The notes beneath the pieces were generated by a model, which did no database searches, had not been told where the DNA came from, and was given only the letters and a program-made list of their open reading frames with translations. 64,000 bases of DNA, taken from assembly GCA_004123355.1 (NCBI GenBank), contig SCHM01000001.1:9620193-9684192 (forward strand), read 5' to 3'. The DNA comes from Amphirosellinia nigrospora. Taxonomy: Eukaryota > Ascomycota > Sordariomycetes > Xylariales > Xylariaceae. Both the position numbers and the translations under genes were made by a program. Positions 60,423 to 64,000 of this stretch are shown one piece after another (within the stretch, counting starts at the first letter, position 1; the number at the start of each line of letters is the position of its first letter).

Positions 60423-63400
60423 CTACCCGATCCATTTCCTCGCATTTCGGAACATTTTGATCCATGGCCCATACTGCCCAAACTCCTTCAGCTGCTTTTG
60501 AGGAATATAGCTCGCAGCATCCGCCATTATTGTCCGTTCAGGGTGTGGCATCAATGCAAGTACACGACCATCGCGACTGGTGACACCAGCAATTCCCTGA
60601 GGGCTGCCATTAGGATTAGATGGGTAAGTCTCTGTGACTGCTCCATAGTTGTCGATGTATCTTAGAGGGGCCAATCCTTCATCGATGGTGGACTGTAATT
60701 TGCTGGGCGATGAAAATACAGCCCTGCCTTCACCGTGGGAGATAGCAATTGGCAATGACGAGCCTTCCATACTATCGAAGAATATCGAATTCTGGGCGCC
60801 TTTACCGATCTTCACCATAGAATAGCGGCCTTCAAATTGCTGGCTCTTATTTTGGACAAAGGTGGGCCAATTCTCTGCTCCCGGTATCAAGCCAGGATTA
60901 TACTCGTTGAGCCGAGCAAGCATCTGGCAGCCGTTACATACACCAAGAGTGAACGTCTTGGGTCGCTTAAAGAAGGTCTCGAAAGTTTCCCTAGCTTTCT
61001 CGTTCTTGGAGATAGAAAGCGCCCATCCGCGACCCGCTTCCAGAACATCACCAAAGGAGAAGCCACCACAGGCGGCAAGGCCACTGAAATCATCTAGAGT
61101 GCGGCCATCGATGATATCAGTCATCATAACGTCAACTGCTTCAAAGCCTGCTGCACGAAATGCAAAGGCCATCTCTGCATAGCCGTTCACGCCCTGCTCT
61201 CGGAGGATGGCGACTCGCGGTCTTGAGGCGACCAAGCCCTTCAAGCTGGCGAAAACAGACAGGCCATCGTCAGCAGGATTGAACCTCAAATTAAATGAGA
61301 TGCCCGGGTCCTTGTTATCAAGAATCGCGGCATACTCTTGTTCCGCACACTCAGGATTATCTCGTGCCTTTTGCATCTGGAACGAAGTTGCTGACCACCA
61401 ATGCTGCATTTCGGCTCTGTCAAGATCGACGAGCGCTTTGCCTTGATAACGAATAGTCAGTGATTGCTTTGCGGCTGATCGAGTGAATCCAATTCGCTTG
61501 AGGAGCCCAGGAGGCGGTCCGCAAGTCGCGAAGCATCGTCTGAAGCGGGCCTCGTCCGATTTTCGCACCTGGAACACTGCGCCAAGTTCCTCATTAAATA
61601 ATGCATCTAAGATGTTCGCCTCCGAGTTGGATGTAACTAGTTCATCAATGTAAATTTCGGCCGCACAGCGACCGGCAAATATCATCTCGGCGACTGTGGT
61701 CAGCAGGCCACCATCTGATCGATCATGATATGCAAGAACAATGCCTTCCTCATGCAGCTGAGATACAGCATCGAAATAGTCTGTAATAAGTTCTATATCT
61801 CGAACGTCTGGCGCCTCGTGGCCAAGTTGTCCAAGACTTTGGGCAAGAGCTGATCCACCCATGGCTTTGAATCCTCGAGCAAGATCGACAAAGATTAGAA
61901 CAGACTCGCCAACGTCTTCAACGCGTCGAAGCTGTGGCGTCCAGGTGTTTCGTGCATCTTCAACGAGGGAAATGCGGATATCGCAACTGTAACTGGAGCA
62001 GTTACACTCTTCGATGCGCCCGTCTCCCTGTCTTTCCACGAAGCCTTCATCGAGGTGGAATCCTTGCCAACAGGGATAGCCACACCCAACTTGGGGCACA
62101 AATCGACACCAATAGCTTGAACTGCTTCATATAGAGCGCCTTCGCCAGGATGGTTGACGGCAGCCATCCAGTTGGCTGAAAGCTTGACACGGCGCAAGTC
62201 GCCTCGGACCTTCGGATCATTCTTGATGTGAGCTGCGGCGAGGTTAAGTAAACTTTCTACAACCGCCATTCGCGCCGATGCGGCGGGGGAAATCAGCGCC
62301 AGAGATGCTTTTTCGCCCATCGCCATCGCTTCTCCATATCGGGTCTGCTCATCAATACCGAAGGAAGTTAGAGTAACAGCAACGTCTGCCACAGGTACTT
62401 GCCAGGGTCCAACGAGTTGGTCCCGTGTTACCTGGCCCCCGACCGTTCGATCCGCAATAGTGATGAGAAACATCTAGAACCAACTGATGGCAGAGAGAAG
62501 ACAAGACGCGTGGCCTGTGTAATCATTTCTGTCAAGTTCGAGACGCCATGTTTTTCCTTCAGGCTCAAGGCAGAATCAAATACTTCCAGAGTTCTATTAG
62601 CTGTCTTGTCAACTCGTTCCTGCTTCCGACCTGGAGGGAAAAGGGCGTCCATGGGTAGGTCAATTGGCAACGGCTGAGATGGGGTCTCTCTGTCTTGTAC
62701 AATCAACCGAGCACCTCCATCCGCATTTCTAGTGTATGTTCCTACGTTAGAGAAGCCGCATCGTTCTCGATTGCAGATACTCATGAAACGATTGATCCGG
62801 TCCTTATTGATTAGAAGTACGTATCTCTCCTGGGCCTCACAGCACCTGATAAAAAGTCAGTAGTAGGTCCCCACTCATAATCGAAAAAACTAAAACAAGC
62901 GAGATAGAGTGATATGATGTTCGAGATACTGACCAGATCTGAAGGGGACTCATGCTGTTGTCAGCGCTTGCAACTTGACGTAATTCGAATTTACCTCCGC
63001 CCAAGGCGTCTTTGACTAGTTCTGGCAGAGCATTGGATAATCCACCTGCTCCTACATCATGAATCATAGCGATTGGGTTTTCTTCACCAAGGGCAACGCA
63101 GGTGTTGATGACCATCTAGCGTAGTATTAGCGGATTGTCCTTGATTAGATGAGGCTTTTTGTGCGGCCTTTAAAGATTTAATCCAGCGATGTAATGATGC
63201 ACTTATAGCAAAAGAAGCAGAGTTTTTATCACGCACCTGCACTCGACGTTCCACTTCGGGGTTACCGCGTTGGACACTGTTGAAATCTAGTTCGGCTGTG
63301 GCTTCACTCGAATTACTGCTTGACGCAGCGCCACCACCAAGACCAATAAGCATTGCAGGGCCACCAAGGACAATGACGTGGGCTCCATCATGAACATCGT

Positions 63401-64000
63401 CGGGGCTCTTTAGGGCATGTTGCGGTCGAACCGATCCGAGGCCACCGGCAAGCATGATAGGTTTATGGTAACCTCTCCAGTCATTATCGACATCTGTCAA
63501 CAGAGTACGGAAAACTCCAGTTAAAGCAGGTCGGCCAAATTCATTGTTATATCGCGCTGATCCAATAGGAGCTTCAAGCATAATATCCAGACTACTTGCG
63601 TAGCTACTTGTTGTTAGCATTATTATTGCAATGATCATCTGGTGATTGGTTCTAGGTGATCACTCACTAACAGCAGTTAGTACACTTCTAATTTTCCAGT
63701 GATAAGAGGGAATGACTATACACTTACCTGAAACGGCTTGCCAATATCGGCTTCCCATGGTTGTTCATGTCCAGGTATTCGAAGATCAGAAACGAAGAAT
63801 CCGGATAAACCTGCTTTTGTAGTAGAACCCCGACCCACAGCTGCTTCATCGCGAATTTCACCTGTATTATAAATTATGTTAGACAATTCTTTAACGGGAG
63901 CGACAACTACCGGCAGGTTCACCGAAAAAAACCCCAGGATAGGGAAGAACACCATTTCGGCCTAATGACATACCTCCAGATCCAGTTGCCGCTCCTGGGA
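60423..64000 (-). CDS. ADE6: Phosphoribosylformylglycinamidine synthase (FGAM synthase), 5' end outside window
   Basis: Fourth step of purine synthesis: makes FGAM from FGAR, glutamine and ATP. The window holds the C-terminal two thirds to three quarters; the N-terminus lies beyond 64000. In coding order: [20 protein letters not shown] and [15 protein letters not shown] (about 63730-63860), [70 protein letters not shown], then the second synthetase half with [47 protein letters not shown] and [17 protein letters not shown]. The amidotransferase domain has [38 protein letters not shown] (catalytic Cys), HGEGRAVF and PHPERTI (His, Glu). It ends [11 protein letters not shown] at 60423. Introns at about 63862-63975, 63640-63725, 63116-63235 and 62848-62935. 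Breaks at about 62475 and 61957 each look like one missing base. Confidence 0.95.

Noticed and set aside
1-64000. CRISPR arrays, tRNA or rRNA genes
   Set aside because: No regularly spaced direct repeats with unique spacers, and no tRNA B-box or rRNA signature that I could recognise by eye.

Overview
The window comes from a filamentous ascomycete (Pezizomycotina). The evidence is short GT-AG introns of about 40-180 bases, fungal-only families (UstYa-type oxidases, a STAND/NLR receptor, fungal rhodopsin-domain protein), dispersed TAGGTAGGTA-type motifs, and an 11 kb A+T-saturated block that looks like repeat-induced point mutation (RIP). I cannot place it to genus; Sordariomycetes or a neighbouring class is an inference only.

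Layout. 1-1.9 kb: nothing recognisable. 1.9-4.5 kb (+): GRDP-like protein (DUF1399) with a Gly/Cys-rich tail. 5.0-6.4 kb (-): secreted, single-pass wall-sensor-like protein. 7.6-10.9 kb (-): NB-ARC/TPR receptor. 12.8-13.9 kb (-): 2-oxoglutarate oxygenase-like gene with a poor metal motif. 16.9-17.9 kb (+): aldo/keto reductase. 19.0-21.3 kb (-): polytopic membrane protein. 22.8-24.2 kb (+): unknown coiled-coil protein.

24.4-32.4 kb is the most interesting part: a compact fungal RiPP (ribosomally made, modified peptide) locus. It has two UstYa-family genes (DUF3328, each with two HxxHC motifs), a precursor with seven Kex2-separated repeats and two core types, a second tiny secreted peptide gene with the same exon plan, and a seven-helix membrane protein. 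No tyrosinase or methyltransferase is visible nearby.

33-45.5 kb is mostly housekeeping: PRP17/CDC40 splicing factor, Erv14/cornichon cargo receptor, methionine aminopeptidase 1, kynurenine 3-monooxygenase, a wrecked short-chain dehydrogenase, then a divergent pair (PEP-hydrolase-like TIM barrel and Tm-1-like UPF0261 protein) that are the two halves of the plant Tm-1 protein. 45.6-56.8 kb is a RIP-destroyed nest of repeats bounded by an LTR pair with a TTTAG target duplication. 58-60 kb (-): caspase-like protein lacking a normal catalytic Cys motif. 60.4-64 kb (-): FGAM synthase (ADE6), 5' end outside the window.

One caution governs every gene model. Most long genes, including essential ones, carry reading-frame breaks that look like single missing bases. 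This fits an unpolished long-read assembly better than real decay, so the gene spans below are given across these breaks.
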